Shown here one piece after another: positions 14,622 to 22,777 of a DNA stretch of 32,597 nucleotides. A program made the translations under genes and the position numbers. The DNA comes from Planctomycetota bacterium. GTDB lineage: Bacteria; Planctomycetota; PUPC01; JABMSA01; JAUWKK01. Each line of letters starts with the position of its first letter. Positions within the stretch are counted from its first letter, which is position 1. Location of the stretch: the NCBI GenBank assembly GCA_030614245.1, contig JAUWKK010000002.1, positions 1 to 32,597 of the forward strand, written 5' to 3'. The notes under the pieces are model-generated. The model had not been told where the DNA came from, did no database searches, and was given only the letters and a program-made list of their open reading frames with translations.

Positions 14622-15146
14622 TCAAGTCTCCGATATCGTAACCTTTGTCGTGCCGCTGTCGTAGGCGTAGGCCACATCCGGCGGATCGGGATGGCGAACC
14701 ATCAAGCTCGTCAGATTGATAGCGCCGCCCTCGTTGCCATCGATGCCCACAGGAACGATGCGGAACTGGTGCGAGGTCACGTCCGCCAGGAAACGCGTGC
14801 GCCAGGTAAAGAACCCCTCGCCGTGGTCTTGCACGCGCACGCGCTCTAGCCAGGCGGAGTTGTAATACTCATCGATGCGGTAGTAGTCGACGTCGGGACT
14901 GGGCCACCAGCCGAGAAGCAGCCGGCCGGGATAGGCCGCTGCTGGTTCGGCGGCGGCGGCGTCGAACACGTCGATAATCACCGCCGCGCCGGCCGCCATT
15001 GTGAATACGCCTTGTGTCAGTGCAGTCTTGTATGCGTAGACGCCGTCGATCCACACATAGAACGTGGGGTCGCCCAGGCCTGACGACCAGAGCACACGGA
15101 CGCTCCTCGCATCAATCTGCTGCACGGTTTCGATAGTCACGGTCAT
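14622..15146 (-). CDS. Tail protein with fibronectin type III-like fold (174 aa)
   Basis: ATG 15146 overlaps the upstream stop (ATGA). The sequence has regularly spaced Trp/Tyr-containing strands (VRVLWSSGLGDPTFYVWIDG, YYRIDEYYN, FRIVPVGIDGN) as in Fn3-type beta sandwiches found on phage tails. This is a pattern-level call, without a family match. It is co-transcribed with the adjacent baseplate-type genes. Confidence 0.6.
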   Translation of the reverse strand: MTVTIETVQQIDARSVRVLWSSGLGDPTFYVWIDGVYAYKTALTQGVFTMAAGAAVIIDVFDAAAAEPAAAYPGRLLLGWWPSPDVDYYRIDEYYNSAWLERVRVQDHGEGFFTWRTRFLADVTSHQFRIVPVGIDGNEGGAINLTSLMVRHPDPPDVAYAYDSGTTKVTISET

Positions 15147-15496
15147 GTGTAGGTCTGGTCCTGCTGAATCGTTAGCGGGCCGGAAACGGGTGTAATGACA
15201 TGGCCCGAGGCCAGCGTGACCTCCAAATCCCAGTTGTAGTTTTTGCGGCCGACCGTCATCGCAGCCGTATCGGCCGCGGTTATCGTTACCGTTGCGATGT
15301 TGTCGGATGCGCCGCTGACGACAATCTCGCCGGCTGTCGACGTCTTCTGGAACGCGAGCGTATCGTCGGCCGCGAGGCGGACTGTGAACTTGATCGTCGC
15401 CGCCGATACATCGATGGCCGCACCATCACCATCGAGGATGGTAATCTTGGGGTTGCGGGAATCACCCCGCGGCCATTTCAGATGAATGAATTTCAC
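15143..15496 (-). CDS. Baseplate BppU N-domain-like protein (117 aa)
   Basis: The start is taken as GTG 15496, which overlaps the upstream TGA as GTGA and has GGGGG 8 bases before it; a TTG at 15511 in the same frame is less well placed. The sequence begins with a short strand (KFIHLKWPRGDS), then DGDGAAIDVSAATIKFTVR, and ends with a TLASGHVITPVSGPLTI segment, the layout of the BppU N-terminal immunoglobulin-like domain of phage baseplates. The assignment is by pattern. Confidence 0.55.
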   Translation of the reverse strand: MKFIHLKWPRGDSRNPKITILDGDGAAIDVSAATIKFTVRLAADDTLAFQKTSTAGEIVVSGASDNIATVTITAADTAAMTVGRKNYNWDLEVTLASGHVITPVSGPLTIQQDQTYT

Positions 15497-15708
15497 GAAA
15501 TTAACCCCCAAAAGAAGGAAGCAATGGATTTCAGCAGCCGCCTTCTGGCCTTGAGCTCCGCGACGTCGATCCGGATCAGCGTGATTTCTTTACCTTGCTC
15601 GACGAGTACCACATCGTGCTTTTCCTGACCTCTTTCGAGGCGCTCGAGCGATTTCTCCACATGAAGGCGATGCTCGGACCAGCCGTCGCCATCGTCGTGT
15701 TGTTCCAT
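15493..15708 (-). CDS. Small coiled-coil protein with C-terminal hydrophobic end (XhlA-like) (71 aa)
   Basis: The ATG 15708 overlaps the stop of the upstream gene (TAATG). The first 55 residues are a charged helix (VEKSLERLERGQEKHDVVLV, then EITLIRIDVAELKARRR), followed by a short hydrophobic end (ASFFWGLIS). The pattern resembles haemolysin XhlA or phage-tail-associated membrane-tethering proteins, although the hydrophobic part is short for a full membrane helix. A lysis role is possible but not shown. Confidence 0.55.
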   Translation of the reverse strand: MEQHDDGDGWSEHRLHVEKSLERLERGQEKHDVVLVEQGKEITLIRIDVAELKARRRLLKSIASFFWGLIS

Positions 15709-16097
15709 TACTGCGCGTCCTCGGATAGCTGCAGCTGCCACGTCACGAATACGGCGTGCGTCATGTCGGCAGTGCCGCCCGCGGGCGTTGAAATCTTCCG
15801 GATCGCCGCCTGGGTGATCCTCAGGACGACAACGTTGTTCCAGGTGATATTGTGATCGTCGACGAGGACGACGAGTGTCCCTACCAAGTCGCGATAGCCC
15901 TCGATCAGCGTGTTAGCCGCGGCCGCCGAGGCCGCGCCCGACATCGTCCTGATCTCGAACCACTCGGCGCGCTTGCCGAGTTTCTTGAACGCACTGCCAT
16001 CCACGCCCGGGCGCGTGATATCCCGCAGCCGCTCCTCGAGCAGTCGGGGCGTGCCCGTCATTGTAATCATCGGGTTTCCGCCGACGGTTCTGGCCAT
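15708..16097 (-). CDS. Tail protein downstream of the tape measure (129 aa)
   Basis: ATG 16097 is one base past the tape-measure stop. The protein is mixed alpha/beta, with GKRAEWFEIRTMSG and a C-terminal strand HAVFVTWQLQLSE. The position immediately after the tape measure is that of distal tail or baseplate-initiation proteins in siphoviruses. No specific family recognised, and the role is inferred from position. Confidence 0.6.
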   Translation of the reverse strand: MARTVGGNPMITMTGTPRLLEERLRDITRPGVDGSAFKKLGKRAEWFEIRTMSGAASAAAANTLIEGYRDLVGTLVVLVDDHNITWNNVVVLRITQAAIRKISTPAGGTADMTHAVFVTWQLQLSEDAQ

Positions 16098-16098
16098 G

Positions 16099-17463
16099 TC
16101 ACTCGCTCTGGTTCCCTATTTTTGACGTGTGGACGTCGCCGCGGAGTGCCTTCGTATTGTCTTTGAGTGCCTCGATGTATTCAGGGGCTACGTCTATCGG
16201 TTTCTCCCTTGCACGCGGCCACGTTCGCGACTCTAATATTGGCCGCCCCCACTCGGGCCCCGCCCCGGCCCACTCTGCCGCCCCTAATAGCTGCTGCTCC
16301 ATCCATCTATCCCAAGGTGAGTGACCAAGGTCGCGGCCGCGCGTCGTAGCCCTGATACGAAATGTCTCCCATTCCATAGCACGTAAGGCCTCGCCGCTGG
16401 TCATCGCGGATACAGCCTCGCTGCCTCTCGCCCTCAGCAATCTCCGCATAGCCCCCACTCTCGGATGTGCCTCGGCCATCGCCTCCATTCTTGCAGCTTC
16501 CCCCGTGCCGGGCGTGGCCATGCCCCCCGCTATTACCCGCGCCACCCCCCCGCTGACATGTGCGATATTGACGGCGTACATGCCGAAGGCCCGGGCGGCT
16601 CTTTTCTCCCCTATATAGGTTTGCAACTCCTGCGCCGAAAGCCCCCGACCAAGGGTCTCCGTCAGGAATTCCATACCACGCCCCTCAAAACCCTTCGCGC
16701 TCCCGACGGTGAAAAGGGTGTTAAGGGCCGTGCCGGCTCGCTCCGGGCCCATCGAGCGCGATACTATCGCCACAAGTGTCTGCAATTGCGCGGGCGAAAT
16801 GCCGAGTTGGCTGGCCGTGGCAGCGGCTCGTGATGCGCCCATCAGCACCTCGGGGGCGCCCGCCTTTGTCGATAATTGCTGGGCGATCGCAGCCTGGTTG
16901 TATACTTGACGCGCTGTACCCGCCGCGGGCATGCTTGCCTGCAGCCCAGCGATAGACCGTGCTAGCTCGGGGATATCATCGACGATCCCCGCCATGCCCG
17001 CAAACATGCCTCGCGAGCGCTCCATGCCGCCACTGCGCAGCACATATTGGAGATTGGCCGCCTGCTCCGCGACCATCCCCTGCCGCATACTCTTGAACGC
17101 CTCGCTCTCCAACTTGCTGTATACCCTGGGATCGCCGCCGGCCATTTCCGCCATGCGGGCAAATGGGCGAAAGGCTTCCTTGACTAATTCCGCGCCCTTC
17201 TTGCGCTCCTCGTTCGCGCCGGCCATCGCCCTGGTCATTATGCCGATGGCTGCGGCTACGGACAGATACTGCAGCGCCATGCTTCCGAGCGCCTTGACCG
17301 CCTTGTCCGAAGAGCTCTCTACCTGCCGGATGTTCCTAGAGCCGCTGCGGACGCCTTTGGCAAACCCCTTGTCCATCCTCGCCGACGCCGCCGTCACATT
17401 CATGATTTTCATCACCGCCTTCGCGGTGTCGGCGTCCATGTGGAATACCACGTCCTTGGCCAT
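16099..17463 (-). CDS. Tail tape measure protein (454 aa)
   Basis: The ATG at 17463 overlaps the stop of the frameshifted chaperone extension (TAATG). The protein is helical and Ala/Gly/Met-rich with a hydrophobic segment at about 58-82 (MALQYLSVAAAIGIMTRAMAG) and long amphipathic stretches, typical of tape measures. Its place directly after the frameshifting chaperone pair fixes the assignment. At roughly 0.15 nm per residue, the known proportionality for tape measures, 454 residues imply a tail of about 70 nm, shorter than lambda's. The length should be treated as an estimate. Confidence 0.8.
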   Translation of the reverse strand: MAKDVVFHMDADTAKAVMKIMNVTAASARMDKGFAKGVRSGSRNIRQVESSSDKAVKALGSMALQYLSVAAAIGIMTRAMAGANEERKKGAELVKEAFRPFARMAEMAGGDPRVYSKLESEAFKSMRQGMVAEQAANLQYVLRSGGMERSRGMFAGMAGIVDDIPELARSIAGLQASMPAAGTARQVYNQAAIAQQLSTKAGAPEVLMGASRAAATASQLGISPAQLQTLVAIVSRSMGPERAGTALNTLFTVGSAKGFEGRGMEFLTETLGRGLSAQELQTYIGEKRAARAFGMYAVNIAHVSGGVARVIAGGMATPGTGEAARMEAMAEAHPRVGAMRRLLRARGSEAVSAMTSGEALRAMEWETFRIRATTRGRDLGHSPWDRWMEQQLLGAAEWAGAGPEWGRPILESRTWPRAREKPIDVAPEYIEALKDNTKALRGDVHTSKIGNQSE

Positions 17464-18334
17464 TACATTCCCTCACTCAACCAGTAGAGGTCGGCATACG
17501 TCGGGTAGTAATTACCGGGCATCAACCCGTTGCGCCACTGGATGTAGATGAGGCGTCGGGCGGTGAAACCGGTGCGTTCTTTTTTTTTTCGTCGGCCGCC
17601 AGCGCTGCGGCTTCCGCCATTATCGTCGGCACGTCGATGATCGCCTGAAGGATCGCCCACAGCACGGGCGTTCCGATGCTGATCAGCCCCAGCATGGACA
17701 TCCCGACCGCATCGATGCGGTAGTTGATAGCAAGCGCCTCGGCCGCGATATCCCACTGCTCCTGCACTTCCATATCTGGTTTCGGATCCTCGCCGGCTGC
17801 AATGGCTTTCGATTCGGCGTTCATCACGTCCCACAGCCGTTCCGCCCGCTTCGAGAAGGCGATATATTTCGGGAGCGTTTCGCCCACGAGCTCGCCGGCG
17901 GGGCCCAGTCGGAGCGTCTGCGGGAGGACGATGCCATGAGGGAATGCCCGGGCCACGGGAATCAGCCATTGATTATCGTCAGCCAGGTTCACCAGGTGCC
18001 CGCCCAGCATCTCCGGCCTTGCCAGGTCAGCGGGCAGCACGGGTTCAGCAGTTTCCCGCCCGAGCCAGTATTTACCGCCCGGAGCCTCCTGCCATTCTTG
18101 TTTGTCTTTGAAGTATCCGGTTCGCGGTGCGGTGCCGGTTCGCTGGCCTGGGGCCAGTCGATCATGCGATGGCTTCGGCGCGATTATGATGCCCGAGCCC
18201 CCGCCTGGCCCGCCGCCGGTCACTCCCCGGGTCTCGGGGGCACCTCCGGCCAACACCTCTGCTATGCCGGCCTTGGCCAGCACTTCAGCGTTCGCCGAGG
18301 CCGCCCCCGGCAGAAAATACAGAAACCCTGCCAT
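17463..18334 (-). CDS. Tail assembly chaperone extended by -1 frameshift (gpGT-like, 290 aa)
   Basis: Ribosomes slipping one base back at the A10 run (17589-17580) leave the 270-residue frame after AADEKKK and continue as ERTGFTARRLIYIQWRNG and on to a C-terminal YWLSEGM ending at TAA 17463, which overlaps the tape-measure ATG. The extension has sense amino-acid composition (Trp, Tyr, Arg-rich) with no homopolymer tract. In siphoviruses the G and GT proteins occupy this very position and GT is made by -1 frameshifting in a slippery heptamer. The count is 271 zero-frame-derived plus extension residues adding up to 290. Confidence 0.75.
17522..18334 (-). CDS. Tail assembly chaperone, zero-frame product (gpG-like, 270 aa)
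   Basis: ATG 18334 has GGAGGG 6 bases upstream. The protein has an Ala/Gly-rich beginning, a proline/glycine linker, a central part with helices (FSKRAERLWDVMNAES and AAEALAINYRIDAVGMSML), then a hydrophobic helical region and a low-complexity Pro/Ser end after the A10 run. The first gene after the tail tube and ending just before the tape measure is the place of gpG. It is longer than most gpG proteins (often about 110-150), so an extra N-terminal domain is likely. Confidence 0.7.
   Translation of the reverse strand: MAGFLYFLPGAASANAEVLAKAGIAEVLAGGAPETRGVTGGGPGGGSGIIIAPKPSHDRLAPGQRTGTAPRTGYFKDKQEWQEAPGGKYWLGRETAEPVLPADLARPEMLGGHLVNLADDNQWLIPVARAFPHGIVLPQTLRLGPAGELVGETLPKYIAFSKRAERLWDVMNAESKAIAAGEDPKPDMEVQEQWDIAAEALAINYRIDAVGMSMLGLISIGTPVLWAILQAIIDVPTIMAEAAALAADEKKKNAPVSPPDASSTSSGATG
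17579..17590 (-). other. Slippery sequence for -1 ribosomal frameshifting
   Basis: The minus strand reads GAA AAA AAA AAG in the zero frame, ten consecutive A residues, containing A AAA AAG, the heptamer known from E. coli dnaX. Slippage back by one at this site joins the 270-residue chaperone frame to the one ending at 17463. No obvious downstream stem-loop or upstream Shine-Dalgarno stimulator is evident to me in the immediate context. Confidence 0.75.
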
Positions 18335-18346
18335 GTCGCCCTCCTC

Positions 18347-19285
18347 TCATGGCGCCACAATCGCTGCAGTCGTATCGATCGCAAGCGGCGCATTGCTGCC
18401 GTCATACGTTGGCGTGATCTGCACAATGGCCATCAGCGGCACCCCGTGAGATCCCCCCACCGTCCGCGTGGTGATCCTGCCCTCATCGACGATAAAACTG
18501 ATGTGCTGTTCCGTCGCGTCGGCTACTCTCGTACCGCCCTTGGCGATCTTACGCAGATATATCACGCTATCATGGATCTCATCCTGTGCCGAACCCTCCA
18601 GACCAAACGTATTGAGCGCGAGCACATCGAGTGTCGTGATTGTAACGATGGGCTGGATGTTCTGGATGGCGACGAAGCTGGGCCAGACCTCGCCGTCTCC
18701 GGCGACCACCATTTCGCTGATGCCGAACCCGATGCTGATGTTCTGGATCGCTGTCAATGCGGCATTGTTGATCTTGACCGGGCCGGCGGTGAATACCTCA
18801 TCGACGGCCGGTGTGCCCGGCAGCGACTGACCCGCCAAGAGCACGATGGGATCGTGCGTGCCGTCCCATGTGGCGATGCCTTCATAGGTCAGCACCGCGC
18901 GATCACCGTGCGGGGCCTCGATGCTGCGGGGTACCAGGAGGCCCTCGTTGATGGATAGCTTGAGGTGGCTGCCGGCGCCCTCTCGCGTCCCACCCTCGGC
19001 CACCGCCTGGAAGTACATTTCGAGGACGTTTGCAGGGTCGGCGCCTAGCGCCAGGCCGACCGCGCCGCACTTATCGAGCGCGGTCTTGATCTTCGTCGTC
19101 GTAAAGCCAACGCAAGGCGCCTGGCCCTGGACCGCGACGAAGCGATTATAGACCTCGCCGGCGCCGCCCAGGATCATCTCGGCTATGCCGGCATCGACGC
19201 TCTGGTCGGTGATCTGGTCGATCAGGACGTCAGAGATCGCGTTGATGTTCACCGCGTATAACACGTGTGCTGCTGCTACACTCAT
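18347..19285 (-). CDS. Major tail (tube) protein with internal duplication (312 aa)
   Basis: ATG 19285 has GAGGG 7 bases upstream and overlaps the upstream stop. The product is beta-rich with no enzyme motif and sits between the neck genes and the chaperones, the canonical place of the tube protein. Residues ~13-150 and ~171-302 repeat: AEMILGGAGEVYNRFVAVQ versus SEMVVAGDGEVWPSFVAIQ, and later HLKLSINEGLLVPRSI versus HISFIVDEGRITTRTV. The protein is thus two homologous domains, which could give a pseudo-hexameric tube from trimers of tandem domains. That is an inference. Confidence 0.65.
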   Translation of the reverse strand: MSVAAAHVLYAVNINAISDVLIDQITDQSVDAGIAEMILGGAGEVYNRFVAVQGQAPCVGFTTTKIKTALDKCGAVGLALGADPANVLEMYFQAVAEGGTREGAGSHLKLSINEGLLVPRSIEAPHGDRAVLTYEGIATWDGTHDPIVLLAGQSLPGTPAVDEVFTAGPVKINNAALTAIQNISIGFGISEMVVAGDGEVWPSFVAIQNIQPIVTITTLDVLALNTFGLEGSAQDEIHDSVIYLRKIAKGGTRVADATEQHISFIVDEGRITTRTVGGSHGVPLMAIVQITPTYDGSNAPLAIDTTAAIVAP

Positions 19286-19770
19286 CGGATTACCCTCGTT
19301 TCTCGTTTTCGTGCATGATTCATTCGCCTGGTCAGTTCCCTATGCACCCACTTGGCCATCTTATCGATCTCGGTCTGCGACACCGCGACAACCTCATCCG
19401 CTTTGATAATGGGCGTTATATGCTGGGTTTTCGGATACTTCCACAAATAGTGGGGCGGCTTCATCTTGAGTCGCATGCCCCGCCTCGTCGTCGTAATGAC
19501 GTAGGCGCCGGTCAGTGCTCGCATCAGCCGGCCGGTGTAGACCAGCGGTCGATTATGTCCGAGCTTCTTCCGCTTCGCCTTGCTGTATTTCAGCGTGCGC
19601 CGGTGGTAGCCATATTCCCTGGCCCCCCGTGCTGTAAAGTGCTTCGGCAAGGTACCGCGGTGCCATAGCCGCCCCAGCTTTGTCAACGCCGGCGGCACGC
19701 CCTGCTTGAACGCCTTGAGCGTGGTGCCCGGGCTCCGGGTGTACTCGATGCGGCCTGTCATCCCGCCCAT
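19282..19770 (-). CDS. Neck/tail-completion protein, HK97 gp10-like (162 aa)
   Basis: The start is ATG 19770, one base after the upstream stop, with GGGGGC before it; the longer frame upstream overlaps the previous gene without support. The sequence is strongly basic (KRKKLGHNRP, RLMRALTGAYVITTTRRG) with a PPHYLWKYPKTQHI stretch and a C-terminal MAKWVHRELTRR helix, the layout of HK97-gp10-type completion proteins. It lies between the connector genes and the tail tube gene. No exact family match claimed. Confidence 0.6.
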   Translation of the reverse strand: MGGMTGRIEYTRSPGTTLKAFKQGVPPALTKLGRLWHRGTLPKHFTARGAREYGYHRRTLKYSKAKRKKLGHNRPLVYTGRLMRALTGAYVITTTRRGMRLKMKPPHYLWKYPKTQHITPIIKADEVVAVSQTEIDKMAKWVHRELTRRMNHARKRETRVIR

Positions 19771-19771
19771 T

Positions 19772-20287
19772 TCACAGCCCCCAGGTAATGCGGAAGGTAA
19801 TCCCATGCAGATCCCCTTCGATGGGAACCTCGTCGTCATCGTTCCGCCACGCGGGATCGACCATGCGGATGGCGTTGATGGCTACATAGCCCGCCTGCCC
19901 GGCCAGGGCCAGCATGTCCTCGAGGATCGCCCCCATGTGATTGAGGAAATCCAGCATCGCATCATCGGCGTTATCCGCCAATTCCGGGGGGATCGGGCCC
20001 TGGAAACATACGTCGAGAGACCGGGTGGTTTCGAACCACTCGGCCGCCCCGCCGGCGATGGACACGGTTTCCCAATCGTCGGTCATATAGACATGGGCGA
20101 ATGGCAGATCCTTGGTTTGAGGATCGAAGGCGACTATGTGCACGCGAGTCTTTGCCCGTTGCGCCGTCTCCTCGTTGACCCAGGTCTGGAACGCCGAGCA
20201 CGACGCGATGTGATCGCGCAGCATAGCCATCGGTATCGACAAGATGCTCGAGGGGGTAATGACACCCATTGAAGGCAGAACGCCCAT
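19772..20287 (-). CDS. Tail terminator/neck protein (171 aa)
   Basis: ATG 20287 overlaps the upstream stop (TAATG). The N-terminal helix region (SILSIPMAMLRDHIASCSAFQTW) is followed by alternating strands and a long amphipathic region, with AHVYMTDDWETVSIAGG in the middle. Size and position between head-completion and tail genes fit a tail-terminator or neck protein as in lambda gpU or HK97 gp10 neighbours. Family not certain. Confidence 0.6.
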   Translation of the reverse strand: MGVLPSMGVITPSSILSIPMAMLRDHIASCSAFQTWVNEETAQRAKTRVHIVAFDPQTKDLPFAHVYMTDDWETVSIAGGAAEWFETTRSLDVCFQGPIPPELADNADDAMLDFLNHMGAILEDMLALAGQAGYVAINAIRMVDPAWRNDDDEVPIEGDLHGITFRITWGL

Positions 20288-20634
20288 TATTGTCGCCTCC
20301 GTCGATAGCCAGGCCGACTGCGCTCGATGGATATCGCGCGTTTGACACCAAGCATCCAAGCGTCGCCGTCGCACGTTCGCTCGATGTCGCAGACCGACCA
20401 CTCCTCGCCGTCGAAGGTCGTGCGATCTCTCCGATCGGGCTCGCCTACAACTATGCTCTGGACGGTCACCGTTGCCCGCTTGATAATGACCGTGCCGTCC
20501 TCCGCATCCTCTTCGCGATATTCATCCCGCTTGATGATGGCAGTGATTTCAGACGCTTCACCATCGTGCGGAGAGTACGTAATAGTCCCCCCGAACGTCT
20601 CGGCATTCGCGGCAGTCAGATCGGCGCAATCCAT
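20287..20634 (-). CDS. Head-closure/connector protein (115 aa)
   Basis: The ATG at 20634 is preceded by GGGAG 9 bases upstream, but this GGGAG is the 3' arm of the perfect hairpin at 20644-20659. The protein is acidic with beta strands (GTVIIKRATVTVQSIVVG) and a CDI/CDGDAW motif. It follows the capsid gene directly and fits a connector or stopper protein in size. No family identified. Confidence 0.55.
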   Translation of the reverse strand: MDCADLTAANAETFGGTITYSPHDGEASEITAIIKRDEYREEDAEDGTVIIKRATVTVQSIVVGEPDRRDRTTFDGEEWSVCDIERTCDGDAWMLGVKRAISIERSRPGYRRRRQ

Positions 20635-20643
20635 GTTGTGCTG

Positions 20644-20698
20644 CTCCCGTCAGCGGGAGGGGCCCACCCCCCAGCCCGTGTGCGGTCGGGATGGGGGG
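20644..20698 (-). promoter_or_regulatory. Two hairpins between capsid and connector genes
   Basis: Minus-strand RNA can form CCCCCCA/TGGGGGG (20692-20698 with 20667-20673, extended by CCCG/CGGG across a mismatch) and then the perfect CTCCCG-CTGA-CGGGAG (20659-20644). The second covers the Shine-Dalgarno GGGAG of the connector gene. No T-tract follows, so this looks less like a terminator and more like an attenuator or translation-limiting element after the highly expressed capsid gene. Confidence 0.6.
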
Positions 20699-20710
20699 CA
20701 GGCGTGGCGA

Positions 20711-21682
20711 CTAGTTGTCGACCCTCACTAGGTGCCCCATGTACTTGTCGATGATTTTCTCATCGGTGTACATGTCGGCCTGGGTGATGTTCGACTTGGT
20801 CTGATTCTCGTAATACTGGGCCATCTCCACGAGATTCTTGACCATCTGCTTCCAGTAGATGATCCGACCGATGCAGGGCTCGAGAGGATTGCTGGTGACG
20901 GCGACCTTGGCGACCATCACGTAGTCGTCGCCCCAAATCTCGCCGCCGGTGAAATCCTGACCATCACTCGCGGTGTTGTAGACCGCCTGGCCCTCGATAA
21001 CCCGGTCGATGCCCAGCACTTGCGCGAGGTTATCGAGCTTCAGCTTCCGTGTAACGATCGCGCTCGCGGCAAACTTCGCCTGGATGGCCGTGTTGGTGTT
21101 GATCATCCTGTCGATGTTCGTGGTGTTGCAGATGAGCGCGTTGGGCATTACCCCAGTGACCATCAGCACTTTGAGCATGGCTGCCCGGATGTGACCGATG
21201 ATGTCCGAGGCGGCCGCGTCCCACGGCTTGTTGCCGTCGGCCGCGCTCCAGTCCGTGAACAGGGCGGCGCCCGACCACGTGCTGATGTTCATCACGGCAA
21301 GTGACACGCGGTACTCCAGCGAGCGGATCAAATCCGCAAACGCCTGCTCCGCGGCGACCATGTCCGCGTTGAACACGGTATCGTAGTTCTTCAAGTGCTC
21401 GACGGGCATCGGTATCTCCTGACCGTACCCCTCGCACTTGTAGGTCTGACTGTCGGCCGCGATATCGCGCCTCGGGTAAGTCGTCCCCGGAGCCCGCGTC
21501 AGCTGACGCAAACGAGTCATCGCCTCGCGCGTAAGCATCGTTATCGTGCCTTGCTGTTTCGGCAGCCCGATCGGTCCCAGCACCTGACTGGCGATCATCT
21601 TCTGGCCCTGGAGGTCAAACTCCCTGAACGCGCCGGCCAATTCCGGCTTCGGCCTCGAGGCCACATCTCCATGCTGGATCAT
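20711..21682 (-). CDS. Major capsid protein (323 aa)
   Basis: ATG 21682 has AAAGGGG about 8 bases upstream. The sequence has the style of the gpE-like/Mu-like capsid families: an N-terminal arm, a helix with EAMTRLRQLTRAPGTTYP, a central QGQEIP-like loop, then DWSAADGNKPWDAA and a C-terminal part with WGDDYVMVAKVAVTSNP and EPCIGRIIYWKQM. It comes after the protease/scaffold and decoration genes, the expected position. It lacks an obvious signal for extra processing beyond the scaffold. Identification rests on length, order and motif style. Confidence 0.75.
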   Translation of the reverse strand: MIQHGDVASRPKPELAGAFREFDLQGQKMIASQVLGPIGLPKQQGTITMLTREAMTRLRQLTRAPGTTYPRRDIAADSQTYKCEGYGQEIPMPVEHLKNYDTVFNADMVAAEQAFADLIRSLEYRVSLAVMNISTWSGAALFTDWSAADGNKPWDAAASDIIGHIRAAMLKVLMVTGVMPNALICNTTNIDRMINTNTAIQAKFAASAIVTRKLKLDNLAQVLGIDRVIEGQAVYNTASDGQDFTGGEIWGDDYVMVAKVAVTSNPLEPCIGRIIYWKQMVKNLVEMAQYYENQTKSNITQADMYTDEKIIDKYMGHLVRVDN

Positions 21683-21749
21683 GTCGTTTTCCCCTTTCAG
21701 TTAGGGTCTGCGTTGCGGTCAATTCTCAAGCTCCGCGGCGGATCGTGGC

Positions 21750-22715
21750 CTACGTCGCGACGATTTCACTCGTGTACGCGGCCTTGATCTGCGAGACATA
21801 GAGCGCATCACTGCCGTGCGCTGCGGGCGTCAGTTCGAAGGTCGCAGTCTTCGCCCCAGCCGGGATGTCACCGTGCGCGATCGTGATGGTGTAATCGGCG
21901 TACGATGTGCCGGTAACGGCCGCCGAGGCATCCTCGACCTTCGTATCGAGTTCATCGAAGTACGAGTCGCAGTCGATGACCGGCGTGTCGTTCGTGTTGC
22001 TCATTGCCGCCCGGACGTGAATGACCAGGTCAGCCCCGTCGTTCATGTCATCGGGAAGGGAGACACTACGAACGATGGGCGTGACATCGGCGGCCACCCA
22101 GCTCAAGCGCAAACAGCTGTTCGTATCGCCGTTTATGTACTCGAGGATGGGTTCGCTGGAAGCACCCAAAATCCCGCCGTCGGCGGCGATGGCATCACCA
22201 TCGTTCTCCCGCCAGCTGCCGATATCCATCGGGATGTGCCCGGGCAACACCGCGATCTCTTCGATGGCGGCCTCGACCGTGCCGGCGAGCACGAGCGCCG
22301 TTGCTACGGACACGGTGCCCGCGGTCGTGCTCAGCACGTTGAACGGCAGCATCTCGATGATGTCGTGCGCTGCAGTCGAGGCCTCTATCGCGATACCGAT
22401 GGCGGAGCCGACCGCTGCGTCGTCGACCTCGCCGTCAGCAGCCGCGTAGAGTATTGCCCCCGCGGCAAAACCGTCCGCGAGCTCTGCCACGACCTTTACC
22501 GTGCCGGGAGCGGTCGTGAGCCGTATCGGCACCGCCAGGTTGCCGGCGGCGAACTCGGTCGCGGTCACCGGAGCGAGGGTGGTGCCGATGGCTTGTTCGC
22601 CCGCATCAGCGTATTCCACGAGGCTACCGCTTCCCGCGTGCAGCTTCACGCGCCTATGCAGCGCCAGCGCTTCATAGGCTTGAAATGTCATCGTCGGTCC
22701 ATGAGTCTCAGCCAT
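21750..22715 (-). CDS. DUF2190-type capsid decoration protein with extra C-terminal domain (321 aa)
   Basis: ATG 22715 has AGGAG 8 bases upstream. Residues ~12-125 match DUF2190 in layout: HRRVKLHAGSGSLVEYADAG, PIRLTTAPGTVKVVA, ILYAAADGEVDDAAVGSAIG and a closing MLPF, as in capsid-cement proteins that are found next to the capsid gene in many siphoviruses. Residues ~150-321 form a second beta-rich part with SWRENDGDAIAADGG and IVRSVSLPDDMNDGADLVIH, similar to jelly-roll or lectin-like modules. The extra domain may decorate the outer capsid surface. Confidence 0.7.
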   Translation of the reverse strand: MAETHGPTMTFQAYEALALHRRVKLHAGSGSLVEYADAGEQAIGTTLAPVTATEFAAGNLAVPIRLTTAPGTVKVVAELADGFAAGAILYAAADGEVDDAAVGSAIGIAIEASTAAHDIIEMLPFNVLSTTAGTVSVATALVLAGTVEAAIEEIAVLPGHIPMDIGSWRENDGDAIAADGGILGASSEPILEYINGDTNSCLRLSWVAADVTPIVRSVSLPDDMNDGADLVIHVRAAMSNTNDTPVIDCDSYFDELDTKVEDASAAVTGTSYADYTITIAHGDIPAGAKTATFELTPAAHGSDALYVSQIKAAYTSEIVAT

Positions 22716-22777
22716 GTCTGTTCTCCTCTTCGTAACATGCTTACTATTTCAACATCCACCCGACTCGCGTACGGCGC

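Noticed and set aside
17463-17969. 168-codon minus frame as an independent gene
   Set aside because: Only its last ~40 codons look coding and they continue the chaperone by -1 frameshift; the rest is an out-of-frame shadow.
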